DNA of 64,000 nt from Chitinophagaceae bacterium (GTDB lineage Bacteria; Bacteroidota; Bacteroidia; Chitinophagales; Chitinophagaceae), in assembly GCA_947380905.1 (NCBI GenBank), contig CANCSS010000009.1, positions 1 to 64,000 on the forward strand. Reading direction: 5' to 3'. Under the pieces are notes generated by a model. It saw only the letters and a program-made list of their open reading frames with translations, did not search any database and was not told the DNA's origin. Position 1 is the first letter of the stretch. Every line of letters begins with the position of its first letter. Positions 1-8,779 of this stretch are shown here, one piece after another. Made by a program: the position numbers and the translations under genes.

Positions 1-12
1 GCAATAAACGCC

Positions 13-20
13 TATCTTTG
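13..20 (+). promoter_or_regulatory. -7 promoter element for the initiator tRNA
   Basis: TATCTTTG is an exact match to the Bacteroidota -7 consensus TAnnTTTG. It lies 12 bases before the first base of the tRNA, a sensible distance for a tRNA transcript with a short 5' leader. The matching -33 element would fall outside the window. Confidence 0.6.
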
Positions 21-32
21 CCGTCCAAACAT

Positions 33-104
<72 letters not shown>

Positions 105-111
105 CATCATC

Positions 112-146
112 CCGCTCCCGATTCCTATCGAGAGCGGATTTTTTTT
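112..146 (+). terminator. Rho-independent terminator after tRNA-fMet
   Basis: CCGCTC (112-117) pairs with GAGCGG (132-137), followed by a run of eight T (139-146). It separates the tRNA from era. Confidence 0.75.
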
Positions 147-150
147 GTAG

Positions 151-158
151 TAACTTTG
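151..158 (+). promoter_or_regulatory. -7 promoter element for era
   Basis: TAACTTTG matches TAnnTTTG exactly and sits 28 bases before the era start codon, just after the tRNA terminator. No good TTTG -33 element is visible at the usual 19-21 base spacing. Confidence 0.5.
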
Positions 159-186
159 CCATAATAAACGGTCAATTAATAGTAGC

Positions 187-1056
187 ATGAAAGCGGGTTT
201 TGTAAACATATTTGGGAGGCCCAACGCCGGTAAAAGCACTTTACTGAACGCCATTATGGGCGAGAAAATGGCTATTGTCTCTTCCAAGGTACAAACCACC
301 CGCCATCGTATTAAGGCTTTTTTAAACAAGGAGAACGAGTATCAGATTATTTTTTCAGATACGCCCGGTATCATTGACCCAAAGTACAAACTGCATGAGA
401 AAATGATGGGGGCTGTGAAATCGGCTTTGGAAGATGCCGATGTGGCGCTTTTAATGGTGGATATGAGAGACGATATCAAGGAACTAGATGAATTATTTGC
501 TTCCTTAAAGCTAAAAGTGCCCTGTGTGGTGGTGTTAAATAAGTCGGATTTAGCGGTGGGAACGCAGGTAAAAGAGGCGGTTGCTTTCTTTAAAGACAAA
601 CCTTATTGCAGTAAAACTATTTCAGTTAGTGCATTGAATAAGAGTGATATAGATAGGTTGTTAAAACTTGTTATTGAAATGATTCCAGAAGGGGTTCCTT
701 TTTATAGCGAGGACGATTTAAGTGATTTGCCCACTAAGTTTTTTGTAAGTGAGCTGATTCGTGAAAAGATATACCAGTTGTTTGGGGAAGAGATTCCTTA
801 CCATACGGCGGTGCTAGTGAACTCTTTTAAGCAACAGCCGTTATTGATTAAGATACAGGCCGATATTATTGTGAACAGAGAAACCCAAAAAGCCATAATT
901 ATAGGGGAAAAAGGGAAGATGATTAAAGAGATTGGGATTTTGGCAAGAAAGGATATTGAGGATTTCATTGGCTCCAAAGTGTACTTGGAACTGTTTGTAA
1001 AAGTGAAGCCTAAGTGGAGAGACAATGACAGTAAATTAAAAGAATTTGGGTATTAG
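187..1056 (+). CDS. era: GTPase Era
   Basis: Era binds 16S rRNA near its 3' end and assists 30S subunit assembly at the cytoplasmic membrane. The 289-residue protein has the normal family length. An N-terminal GTPase domain carries GRPNAGKS (residues 10-17), DTPG (58-61) and NKSD (118-121). A C-terminal type II KH domain contains GEKGKMIKEIG (240-250), the RNA-binding GxxG-type loop. The usual P-loop Val is Ala here, a conservative change. The ATG at 187 follows a -7 promoter element. The gene is followed by der, another ribosome-assembly GTPase, after 82 AT-rich bases. Confidence 0.97.
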   Translation: MKAGFVNIFGRPNAGKSTLLNAIMGEKMAIVSSKVQTTRHRIKAFLNKENEYQIIFSDTPGIIDPKYKLHEKMMGAVKSALEDADVALLMVDMRDDIKELDELFASLKLKVPCVVVLNKSDLAVGTQVKEAVAFFKDKPYCSKTISVSALNKSDIDRLLKLVIEMIPEGVPFYSEDDLSDLPTKFFVSELIREKIYQLFGEEIPYHTAVLVNSFKQQPLLIKIQADIIVNRETQKAIIIGEKGKMIKEIGILARKDIEDFIGSKVYLELFVKVKPKWRDNDSKLKEFGY

Positions 1057-1138
1057 TAATTCAGTTATCAATTATTATTTAAAATATTGATAATGAATTA
1101 TTTAAAAAAGTATAATTGAATATTAAATATAAATTATT

Positions 1139-2476
1139 ATGAGCTATACAGTGGCTATTGTTGGAAGGCCAAACGTTGGTAAAAGCACTTTGTTTAATCG
1201 TTTCTTAGAGGAGCGTAAAGCCATTGTGGATGATATAAGTGGTGTCACCAGAGACCGTCAATATGGGGTCACAGAATGGGCAGGGAAAACCTTTAACGTA
1301 ATTGACACAGGCGGTTTTGTGCCTGATTCCCGTGACATGTTTGAAACGGAGATTCGCAAGCAGGTTAAAATTGCTATTGAAGAAGCCAATTCGATCATTT
1401 TTATGGTGGATGCCGCGGTGGGTTTAACCGACTTAGATGCTTCGATGGCTGATATGCTTAGAAGAAGTACTAAGCCGGTATATGTATGCGTAAACAAGGT
1501 AGATAATTCCACCCGTGCTTTAGAAGGTACCGAGTTTTATGGAATGGGTTTTGAGCATAACTACTTTGTTAGTTCTATTTCGGGTAGTGGTACGGGCGAG
1601 CTTTTGGACGCTGTCACCAATGATATTAAGGAGAAAGAATCGGTGAATGAAGACGCAGAAATACCAGAGGGAACAGAAGAACCATTGGCGATTCCTAAGA
1701 TTGCCATTATGGGGCAACCCAATGTGGGCAAGTCTAGCTTATTGAATGCAATGATTGGTCAAGATAGAACCATTGTTAGTGATATTGCGGGCACTACTCG
1801 TGATACCATTCATACGCATTATACCATGTTCCAAAAGGAGTTTATATTGATTGATACCGCTGGTATTAGAAGAAAGAATAAGGAAAAAGACGATCTAGAG
1901 TTTTACTCCATCATCAGGGCTATCAAGGCCATGGATGAGGCCGATGTTTGTTTACTAGTAGTGGATGCCACTAAAGGGGTGACCGCCCAAGATTTGAGTA
2001 TTTTTAGCCTTGCTTCTAAAAAAGGGAAAGGCATTATCGTATTGATTAATAAATGGGATTTAATAGACAAGGAAACCAATACAGCTCGTGATTACGAAAA
2101 GGTCGTAAAAGACAAACTGGCACCTTTTACAGATGTACCTGTTTTATTCATCTCTGCAGTAGAAAAAACCCGCATTTTTAAAGCCATTGAATTGGCGCTA
2201 GAAGTGTTTGAAAATAAGCACCGTAAAGTGGCTACTTCAAAATTAAATGACATCATGTTGAAGTCCATTATGAAATACCAAGCACCGGTGGTAAGAGGGC
2301 ATGTGATTAAGATTAAATACGTATCTCAGTTGCCAACTCGGGTTCCAAGCTTTGCTTTTTTTACCAATTTCCCTGATGATATTAAGGTGCCTTATCGCAA
2401 TTACTTGGAAAATCAGCTAAGGCTTAATTTTAAGTTTACAGGGGTACCAATTCGGATCTATTTTAGGAAAAAGTAG
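1139..2476 (+). CDS. der: Ribosome biogenesis GTPase Der (EngA)
   Basis: Der is an essential GTPase needed for 50S subunit maturation. It is recognised by two tandem GTPase domains: the first has GRPNVGKS at residues 9-16, the second GQPNVGKS at about 192-199. Each is followed by its DT(A/G)G and NK(V/W)D motifs. The C-terminal part (about 350-445) is the KH-like domain, ending in the family-typical IRIYFRKK. The 445-residue length is normal. It lies in the same direction as era and may be cotranscribed. No strong promoter was seen in the AT-rich gap upstream. Confidence 0.97.
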   Translation: MSYTVAIVGRPNVGKSTLFNRFLEERKAIVDDISGVTRDRQYGVTEWAGKTFNVIDTGGFVPDSRDMFETEIRKQVKIAIEEANSIIFMVDAAVGLTDLDASMADMLRRSTKPVYVCVNKVDNSTRALEGTEFYGMGFEHNYFVSSISGSGTGELLDAVTNDIKEKESVNEDAEIPEGTEEPLAIPKIAIMGQPNVGKSSLLNAMIGQDRTIVSDIAGTTRDTIHTHYTMFQKEFILIDTAGIRRKNKEKDDLEFYSIIRAIKAMDEADVCLLVVDATKGVTAQDLSIFSLASKKGKGIIVLINKWDLIDKETNTARDYEKVVKDKLAPFTDVPVLFISAVEKTRIFKAIELALEVFENKHRKVATSKLNDIMLKSIMKYQAPVVRGHVIKIKYVSQLPTRVPSFAFFTNFPDDIKVPYRNYLENQLRLNFKFTGVPIRIYFRKK

Positions 2477-2521
2477 AATTTACTCGTCCTCCTAGGGGTG
2501 TTTAAAAAAATAATGTTAAAA

Positions 2522-2553
2522 TTTGGCATTTTTCAGCTTATAGGATATCTTCG
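2522..2553 (+). promoter_or_regulatory. Bacteroidota-type promoter for the small lipoprotein
   Basis: TTTG (2522-2525) and TATCTTCG (2546-2553, one mismatch to TAnnTTTG) are separated by 20 bases, as expected for the -33/-7 pair read by the Bacteroidota primary sigma factor. The start codon lies 38 bases downstream. Confidence 0.55.
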
Positions 2554-2591
2554 TGAACGTATTTTGATATCAAACTTTAAACAAAACAAAA

Positions 2592-2753
2592 ATGAAAAAA
2601 GTATTCGCAATTTTCGCTATCGCTGCATTAGCTGCTTGTGGTGGTGCTGCAACTGAAGCAAAAACAGACACTGCTGTTGTAAAAGTTGACACTGCAAAAG
2701 CTACTGTTGATACTGCTGCTAAAGCGGTTGATACTGCTGCTAAAGCAAAGTAA
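2592..2753 (+). CDS. Very small lipoprotein with VDTA repeats
   Basis: I do not recognise a named family. This 53-residue protein starts MKKVFAIFAIAALAAC, a lipoprotein signal peptide with a good lipobox (LAAC, Cys16). The mature part of only 38 residues is low complexity: Ala, Thr, Asp, Lys and Val, with the unit VDTA occurring three times at spacings of 10 and 8 residues (VDTAKAT, VDTAAKA, VDTAAKA) after a related DTAV. It has its own promoter upstream and two hairpins downstream, so it appears to be an independent and probably well-expressed unit. It may be an abundant small envelope lipoprotein, but function is unknown. Confidence 0.8.
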   Translation: MKKVFAIFAIAALAACGGAATEAKTDTAVVKVDTAKATVDTAAKAVDTAAKAK

Positions 2754-2756
2754 TTT

Positions 2757-2782
2757 AAGAAGTAATAGAAATATTACTTCTT
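2757..2782 (+). other. Perfect 10-bp hairpin after the small lipoprotein gene
   Basis: AAGAAGTAAT (2757-2766) pairs perfectly with ATTACTTCTT (2773-2782) around a six-base loop. It starts four bases after the stop codon and has no T run, so it may stabilise the 3' end of the mRNA rather than terminate transcription. Confidence 0.55.
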
Positions 2783-2792
2783 GCAAGAAATT

Positions 2793-2823
2793 CCTCCTCG
2801 ATCTATCGGGGAGGATTTTTTTT
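2793..2823 (+). terminator. Rho-independent terminator of the small lipoprotein gene
   Basis: A stem of about 9 bp, CCTCCTCGA (2793-2801) against TCGGGGAGG (2806-2814) with one T-G pair, is followed by a run of eight T. Confidence 0.8.
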
Positions 2824-2859
2824 GGCATCAATATTGCCCTAAGGGGGTAGGCATGCACC

Positions 2860-2874
2860 CTAGAAGGATTCTAG
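2860..2874 (+). promoter_or_regulatory. Palindrome in the lon leader
   Basis: CTAGAA-GGA-TTCTAG is a perfect 6-3-6 inverted repeat ending 16 bases before the lon start codon and next to a Shine-Dalgarno-like AGGA (2876-2879). It could be a repressor operator or a leader RNA hairpin near the ribosome-binding site. Either role is inference. Confidence 0.35.
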
Positions 2875-2890
2875 TAGGAATTATGCCATT

Positions 2891-5320
2891 TTGACTATAA
2901 TTAAAATACAACCAGTGGATAAGACATTTTTATTTAAAGGCGAGGAAGAAAACGAGTTTATACCTTTATTTTCTTTCAATGAACAAGAGGAAGAGAATGA
3001 GCCTGAAATGGTCATTGATGAGCTATTGCCTATCTTGCCCTTGCGCAATACCGTTTTGTTTCCTGGAGTAGTAATTCCCATTACCGTAGGTAGAGATAAA
3101 AGCATTCAAGCTGTAAAATCAGCTTATTCCAAAGACAAGTTAATAGGGGTGGTTTCTCAAAAAGATGGCAATATTGAAGATCCTACACCTGCCGATTTAT
3201 GTGCCATTGGTACCGTTGCAAAAATCATCAAAATGATTAAAATGCAAGACGGTGGCACCACCATTATTATTCAGGGTAAAAAAAGGTTTGAGCTTTTGGC
3301 AATGAAAGAAGAGGATCCCTTTTTTAAAGCCAGCGTAAAAGTATTGGTCGAAGAAAAACTGGGCAAAGAAGACCAAGATTTTCAAGCGTATTTATCCAAT
3401 ATAAAAGATTTAGCCACGCAAATTATTCAGTTGTCTCCCAACTTTCCTTCGGAGGCAGCAATGATTTTAAAGAATATAGAGAATCCTATTTTCTTAATCA
3501 ATTTTGTTAGTAGCAACTTAAATGTCGAAGTGCATGACAAACAAGGATTGCTTGAACAAAATCAAATTAAATTAAGAGCCGAAAAATTAATTCAATTTTT
3601 ACAGCAAGAATTACAATTTGTAGAGTTAAAAAACAAAGTTGCCAATAAAACGCGCACCGAAATTGACAAGCAACAACGTGATTACTTTTTACAACAACAA
3701 TTAAAAAGTATCAAGGACGAATTGGGAGGTGATCCCAATGAACGCGAAGTGGCAGATATGAAAAAGAAAGCCGATGGCAAAAAATGGCCAGAGAATGCAA
3801 AAAAACTTTTTCAAAATGGATTGGAGAAATTAGAAAGAATGCATCCCAGTACCCCCGATTATTCAGTGGTGTACAATCATTTAGATTTATTATTAGACCT
3901 TCCTTGGGAAGAATACACTTCCGACAACTACGATTTAAAAAATGCTAAAAAAGTATTGGACGCGGATCATTATGGTATGGGGAAGATTAAAAATAGAATT
4001 TTAGAATACTTGGCCGTACTTAAAATAAAAGGGGATATGAAAAGTCCTATATTATGTTTCATAGGCCCTCCAGGCATTGGTAAAACTTCCTTAGGAAAAT
4101 CTATTGCACATGCCATTGGTCGCAAATACATAAGAGTTAGTTTAGGGGGCTTGCATGATGAAAGTGAAATTAGAGGACATCGTAAAACCTATATTGGTGC
4201 TATGCCTGGTAGGATCATACAAAGCATCCGAAAAATAAAAACATCTAATCCAGTGATGATATTGGATGAGATTGATAAAATAGGAAGTGACCACAGAGGC
4301 GATCCTTCTTCTGCTTTGTTAGAAGTGCTAGACCCTGAGCAGAACCATAGTTTTTATGACAATTATTTAGAATCGGAATATGATTTAAGTAAAACCTTAT
4401 TCATTGCCACCGCCAATGACATTAGTCGTATTCAACCGGCTTTAAGAGATCGTTTAGAAGTGATTGATTTAAGTGGGTATGCCGTGGAAGAAAAAGTAGA
4501 AATTGCCAAAAGACATTTGCTACCCAAGCAAAAATCGGCCCATGGTTTGGATAAGATTAATTTTAAAGTACTAGACAATGTGTTGGAAAAAATAATTGAA
4601 GATTATACCAGAGAGAGTGGAGTGCGTGAACTTGATCGTCAATTGGCTTCTATAATGCGTTATGAAGCAAAAGAGTTGGCTTATAAAAACAAAGTAAAAT
4701 CTACTGTTACCAAATCTGATTTACATAAAATTTTAGGTCAAGCCAAATACAGCAATGAAATTTATAAGACGGTGAATATGCCAGGGGTAGCCGTTGGTTT
4801 GGCTTGGACTTATGTAGGCGGTGATATTTTGTTTATTGAAGTATTGCTCGCCGAAGGAAAAGGCGGATTAAAATTAACTGGAAACCTAGGTAATGTAATG
4901 AAAGAAAGTGCTGATACGGCATTGACTTATTTACAAGCCAATGCTAAAAAAATAGGCGTTGATCCTAGTTTGTTTGCTACCAAATCCATTCATATTCATG
5001 TGCCAGAAGGAGCAGTGCCTAAGGATGGTCCAAGTGCTGGTATTACCATGCTTACTGCACTTACTTCTGCATTTACCGGTAAAAAAGTAAAACCTTATAT
5101 GGCCATGACAGGTGAAATAACTCTACGTGGCCAAGTATTACCTGTTGGAGGCATCAAAGAAAAAATATTGGCTGCAAAAAGGGCTGGCATGAAAGAAATT
5201 ATTCTTTGCTGGCAAAATGAAAAAGACATCAACGAAATTGACCATGCTTTTATTAAAGGACTTAGTTTTCACTATGTTAAAACCATGCAGCAAGTGCTTG
5301 ATTTGGCTTTGGTGGGTTAA
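2891..5320 (+). CDS. lon: ATP-dependent endopeptidase La (Lon)
   Basis: Lon is a cytoplasmic AAA+ protease that degrades misfolded and regulatory proteins. The 809 residues show the LonA order. The N-terminal substrate domain contains [14 protein letters not shown]. The AAA+ domain has GPPGIGKT starting near residue 392. The C-terminal S16 protease domain has the catalytic dyad Ser715 (in PKDGPSAG) and Lys758 (in GGIKEK). The start is a TTG; the ATG at 2883 is in another frame and runs straight into a stop, and the first in-frame ATG is residue 40, just before the conserved N-terminal motif. The leader holds a palindrome that may regulate expression. Confidence 0.97.
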   Translation: MTIIKIQPVDKTFLFKGEEENEFIPLFSFNEQEEENEPEMVIDELLPILPLRNTVLFPGVVIPITVGRDKSIQAVKSAYSKDKLIGVVSQKDGNIEDPTPADLCAIGTVAKIIKMIKMQDGGTTIIIQGKKRFELLAMKEEDPFFKASVKVLVEEKLGKEDQDFQAYLSNIKDLATQIIQLSPNFPSEAAMILKNIENPIFLINFVSSNLNVEVHDKQGLLEQNQIKLRAEKLIQFLQQELQFVELKNKVANKTRTEIDKQQRDYFLQQQLKSIKDELGGDPNEREVADMKKKADGKKWPENAKKLFQNGLEKLERMHPSTPDYSVVYNHLDLLLDLPWEEYTSDNYDLKNAKKVLDADHYGMGKIKNRILEYLAVLKIKGDMKSPILCFIGPPGIGKTSLGKSIAHAIGRKYIRVSLGGLHDESEIRGHRKTYIGAMPGRIIQSIRKIKTSNPVMILDEIDKIGSDHRGDPSSALLEVLDPEQNHSFYDNYLESEYDLSKTLFIATANDISRIQPALRDRLEVIDLSGYAVEEKVEIAKRHLLPKQKSAHGLDKINFKVLDNVLEKIIEDYTRESGVRELDRQLASIMRYEAKELAYKNKVKSTVTKSDLHKILGQAKYSNEIYKTVNMPGVAVGLAWTYVGGDILFIEVLLAEGKGGLKLTGNLGNVMKESADTALTYLQANAKKIGVDPSLFATKSIHIHVPEGAVPKDGPSAGITMLTALTSAFTGKKVKPYMAMTGEITLRGQVLPVGGIKEKILAAKRAGMKEIILCWQNEKDINEIDHAFIKGLSFHYVKTMQQVLDLALVG

Positions 5321-5361
5321 TATAATCCTGCTTTAAAATTGTTATTCATGATTCCAAACCC

Positions 5362-5369
5362 TAGCTTTG
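5362..5369 (+). promoter_or_regulatory. -7 promoter element immediately before porQ
   Basis: TAGCTTTG matches TAnnTTTG exactly, with the ATG only five bases after its last base. If used, the transcript would be leaderless or nearly so. Confidence 0.4.
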
Positions 5370-5373
5370 TTTT

Positions 5374-6399
5374 ATGAAAAGATATTTCATGCCAAAGCAA
5401 GGATTTTTGATAATTGCTTTATTTTTTTCTTCCTTTCCATTATGGGCTCAAAATATAGGGGGCAATGCTACATATAATTTCCTAAACCTGCCTTATAGCG
5501 CCAAAGCTTCTGCATTGGGCGGAATGAACATAAGTTCTATGGGCAATGATTTGGGATTGGCCATGTTTAATCCTGCTTTATTAAATACTACCATGGATGG
5601 TGATTTGCATTTAAGTATCAGGCCATACTATGCCAATATTCAACAATACGATTTTAGTGGAGCCAACCTGTGGGCTAAAAAAGATTGGATGATAGGATGG
5701 GGAGTACATTACATGGATTATGGTACCATTAAAATGACGGACCTAGCTGGAAATGAATTAGGAAGCTTTAGGCCCAATGATTATACTGCTCAAATTTCCA
5801 TGTCTACCAGTTATATAAAAAACATTCAACTAGGAACTACCGTTAAATGGATTCAATCCAATTACGGTATATACAAGTCCAATGCAATGGCATTGGATGT
5901 TGCTGTGCTTTATACCTCCAACAATGAATTAAATCAGGCCAGTATTCTTTTAACAAATATTGGGGGGCAATTAAAAACGTATACTACCAAGGAAGACTTG
6001 CCTTTTAATTTAATCATAGGAGGTTCTATTAGACTGGAAAAAGCACCCATACAATTTTCCATTACTGCTCAAAGAATGTCGGTATGGAACAATACTTATT
6101 TTGACGCCTCGTATGCGAATCAAGAGGGTTTAAAGGATCCAGGTACCATGCAAAACTTATTCAACCATTTAATTTTAGGAGCAGAAACTTATATTGGAAG
6201 TCAAGTAGATCTTGATTTTGGGTATAATTTTATTCGTCGATTTGATTTGAATTTACAAAACCAACAAAATTGGTTCAACGGATTCAGTGCTGGATTGAGT
6301 GTAAAATTACCACGTACAAAAATTCAATATGGGAATGCATTTTTTCAAAGAAATTTATATCATCACTTTTCCGTTTTTTATTCCTTGAAAAATAAATAG
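5374..6399 (+). CDS. porQ: Type IX secretion system outer-membrane protein PorQ
   Basis: PorQ belongs to the PorV/PorQ/PorP group of outer-membrane beta-barrel proteins of the type IX secretion system, which exports proteins bearing C-terminal sorting signals. The 341-residue protein has a signal peptide ending near Ala25 (LWAQN) and the PorQ-type N-terminal motif YNFLNLPYSAKASALGG, followed by NPALL and alternating barrel strands with many aromatic residues. Length fits the family. The start could also be Met6. The stop codon abuts the stop codon of the convergent PBP1A gene, with no bases between them. A PorW/SprE-like gene lies 2.4 kb away. Confidence 0.85.
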   Translation: MKRYFMPKQGFLIIALFFSSFPLWAQNIGGNATYNFLNLPYSAKASALGGMNISSMGNDLGLAMFNPALLNTTMDGDLHLSIRPYYANIQQYDFSGANLWAKKDWMIGWGVHYMDYGTIKMTDLAGNELGSFRPNDYTAQISMSTSYIKNIQLGTTVKWIQSNYGIYKSNAMALDVAVLYTSNNELNQASILLTNIGGQLKTYTTKEDLPFNLIIGGSIRLEKAPIQFSITAQRMSVWNNTYFDASYANQEGLKDPGTMQNLFNHLILGAETYIGSQVDLDFGYNFIRRFDLNLQNQQNWFNGFSAGLSVKLPRTKIQYGNAFFQRNLYHHFSVFYSLKNK

Positions 6400-8769
6400 T
6401 TACTTTTTCTTTGTTGGGAATAATGCTTTTGGTTTTTGCGCCTCCTTAATGGTTTTGGGATCTATTTTTTTTGAAGGGGCTTCTTTTGAATTTGCAGGTA
6501 ACTCATAATCGGATTCTGCTTTTACATCTTCTTTGTTTTCTATCTTAATGATGTTATTGTCAAAGGGAACATTCTCGGTAGAAACAAAATCAACATTAAA
6601 ATCACTGGTTAAATTAGAAGGTCTTTCAAAAATAGCATTGGCATCTAAATTACAAGCAGGGTCGTGTGCTACTTTACTCATAAAATTAGCCCAGATAGGC
6701 AATGCAGCATGCGCACCTTGTCCAAAGTAATTATCTGAAAAACGAATATACCTGTCATCGCAACCCACCCAAGCACCAGCTAACAATTGAGGAGTATAGC
6801 CCATAAACCATAAATCACTGTTGTCATTGGTAGTTCCCGTTTTACCTGCAATGGATTGGGTAGGCACATCGTAGGAATACATGCTGCGACCCGTACCTTT
6901 TGAAATTACTCCCTGCATCATACTTACCACCGAATAAGCGGTCACCTCATTAATGATTTTTCTTCTTTGAGGAGAAAAGCTTTCTAATACATTGCCATTT
7001 TTATCTTCAATTCTATTAATATAAAAAGGTTGTGCATTGTAGCCAGCACCGGGGAACATGGTATAAGCCTGTACCATTTCAAATAAGGATATTTCGCATG
7101 CACCTAAAGCGATAGATGGATAGGGTTGCAGGTCGGCTTTGACATTGCATTGTTTTAAATAATCTACAAACTCTTTTGCTGCTTCATTGCCTTTGCCATT
7201 GATCTGTTTCATAATATAGGCCGAAGAACAGTTTCTTGATTCTGCCAAAGCTTGGGCCATTGGAATAGATAAGCCTGTGCATGTTTTGGTTGTATTGGGC
7301 ACCATGCCGTAGCCATCAAAGTTTTGTTGTTGGTCTTGCACAATGGTATAAGGGGTGAATCCAGATTTTTCAATGGCCAAAGAATACAATAATGGTTTAA
7401 TGGTAGATCCTACTTGTCTTCTGGTATTGATATTGGCATGATCGTATTTAAATGTTTTAAAATCTACACCACCTACCCACGCTTTTACTTCTCCTGTATT
7501 GGGATCTACCGCTATAAAACCAGTTTGTAATACTTGTTTATGGTATTTTAAGGAATCATAGGGAGACATAATAGTATCAATGTATCTATTCTTGTTCCAA
7601 GCAAAAACACGCATTGGAAGTGGGTCGTTAAAAGTTTTTCTTATCAACTTTTCATCTAAATCCTCTTTTTTCATGTTTCTCCATCGATCTGTTTGTTTGA
7701 TAGCGAGTTCTAATTGACTGCTAAATTCTTTCCAAATGGTACCCGATTTGATATTGCTTTGTTGGTTGAATTCTTTTTGTAAGTAAGCCATGTGTTTTGC
7801 CACGGCTTCTTCTGCATACAATTGCATTCTAGGATTGATGGTGGTGTATATCTTTAAACCATCTCGGTACAAATCGTAGGGGTCGCCATTATTTTTTTTG
7901 TGTTCCTTGCACCATTTTTTCATGTACTCTCCCAAAGTCATTCTAAAATAGGGTCCCAGGCCATTGTTTTGATCTAGTTTTCTGAAGTTGGTGGCGATAG
8001 GTAATTTTTTACAGGTTTCTGCCTGCTCATTGGTAATGTATTTTTGCCCAGCCATTCTATTTAAAACCAAGTTTCTTCTTTCTAAAGCCAGTTTAGGATT
8101 TCTATTGGGATTGTATTTGGTAGGGGCATTGATCATGCCAATTAAGAGCGCTGCTTCTTCTACCGTCAAACGATCGGGTTCTTTTTGGAAAAAAGTACGT
8201 GAAGCATTGCTCACACCAAAAACATTTTCACTAAAAGGGACGGTATTTAAATACAGGGTAATAATTTCTTGTTTCGTAAAATTCCTTTCTAATTTGATGG
8301 CAATAATACTTTCCTTTATTTTTTGTATGAATCGGAGTATTTTACTCTTCGTGCTCCAATTATCGGTAAATAAATTTTTTGCAGTTTGCATGGTAATGGT
8401 AGAGGCGCCCCCTTGGCTTCCTAAAAAAGCTACTGCCCTCATTAATCCCTCTCCATCAATACCGTAATGGTCATAAAAGCGTTTGTCTTCGGTGGCCACC
8501 AAGGCTTGCAATAAATAGGGGCTGATGTCTCTGTATTTGACACTTATTCTATCTTCTAAATAAAATTTACCCATGGGAGTTGCATCTTGCGCATAAACTT
8601 GACTGGCTAAAGAGGCGGTTGGGTTTTCTATATCGTTCAAATCGGGCATGTCACCAATCCATCCCCAATTGAGCATCAATAGGAATAAAATAAATATTCC
8701 AGCGGTAATGAAATAATACTTCCAGAAAAATCGAACCCAGTTTTTAGGTGTATGCTCAGATTGGCTCAC
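6400..8769 (-). CDS. Bifunctional penicillin-binding protein 1A
   Basis: Class A PBP that polymerises and cross-links peptidoglycan in the periplasm. Order over 789 residues: a short cytoplasmic tail; one membrane helix (about 17-35); a GT51 glycosyltransferase with catalytic Glu94 in EDKRFYDHYG and the GGASTITMQ motif; and a transpeptidase with Ser455 in GSTIKP, an SRN motif near 512, and KTGT at 643-646. The tail is rich in Lys and Pro. It starts 10 bases after the PorW/SprE-like stop codon, so the two genes probably form one transcript. Equivalent names are mrcA or ponA; I leave the symbol open. Confidence 0.95.
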   Translation of the reverse strand: MSQSEHTPKNWVRFFWKYYFITAGIFILFLLMLNWGWIGDMPDLNDIENPTASLASQVYAQDATPMGKFYLEDRISVKYRDISPYLLQALVATEDKRFYDHYGIDGEGLMRAVAFLGSQGGASTITMQTAKNLFTDNWSTKSKILRFIQKIKESIIAIKLERNFTKQEIITLYLNTVPFSENVFGVSNASRTFFQKEPDRLTVEEAALLIGMINAPTKYNPNRNPKLALERRNLVLNRMAGQKYITNEQAETCKKLPIATNFRKLDQNNGLGPYFRMTLGEYMKKWCKEHKKNNGDPYDLYRDGLKIYTTINPRMQLYAEEAVAKHMAYLQKEFNQQSNIKSGTIWKEFSSQLELAIKQTDRWRNMKKEDLDEKLIRKTFNDPLPMRVFAWNKNRYIDTIMSPYDSLKYHKQVLQTGFIAVDPNTGEVKAWVGGVDFKTFKYDHANINTRRQVGSTIKPLLYSLAIEKSGFTPYTIVQDQQQNFDGYGMVPNTTKTCTGLSIPMAQALAESRNCSSAYIMKQINGKGNEAAKEFVDYLKQCNVKADLQPYPSIALGACEISLFEMVQAYTMFPGAGYNAQPFYINRIEDKNGNVLESFSPQRRKIINEVTAYSVVSMMQGVISKGTGRSMYSYDVPTQSIAGKTGTTNDNSDLWFMGYTPQLLAGAWVGCDDRYIRFSDNYFGQGAHAALPIWANFMSKVAHDPACNLDANAIFERPSNLTSDFNVDFVSTENVPFDNNIIKIENKEDVKAESDYELPANSKEAPSKKIDPKTIKEAQKPKALFPTKKK

Positions 8770-8779
8770 TATAGTTCAT

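Noticed and set aside
1065..1093. Inverted repeat TTATCAAT/ATTGATAA between era and der
   Set aside because: Very AT-rich with a 13-base loop and no T run; too weak to call a terminator or operator.
7988..8467. A 159-residue frame on the plus strand
   Set aside because: Lies entirely within and antisense to the glycosyltransferase region of PBP1A, whose motifs are intact.
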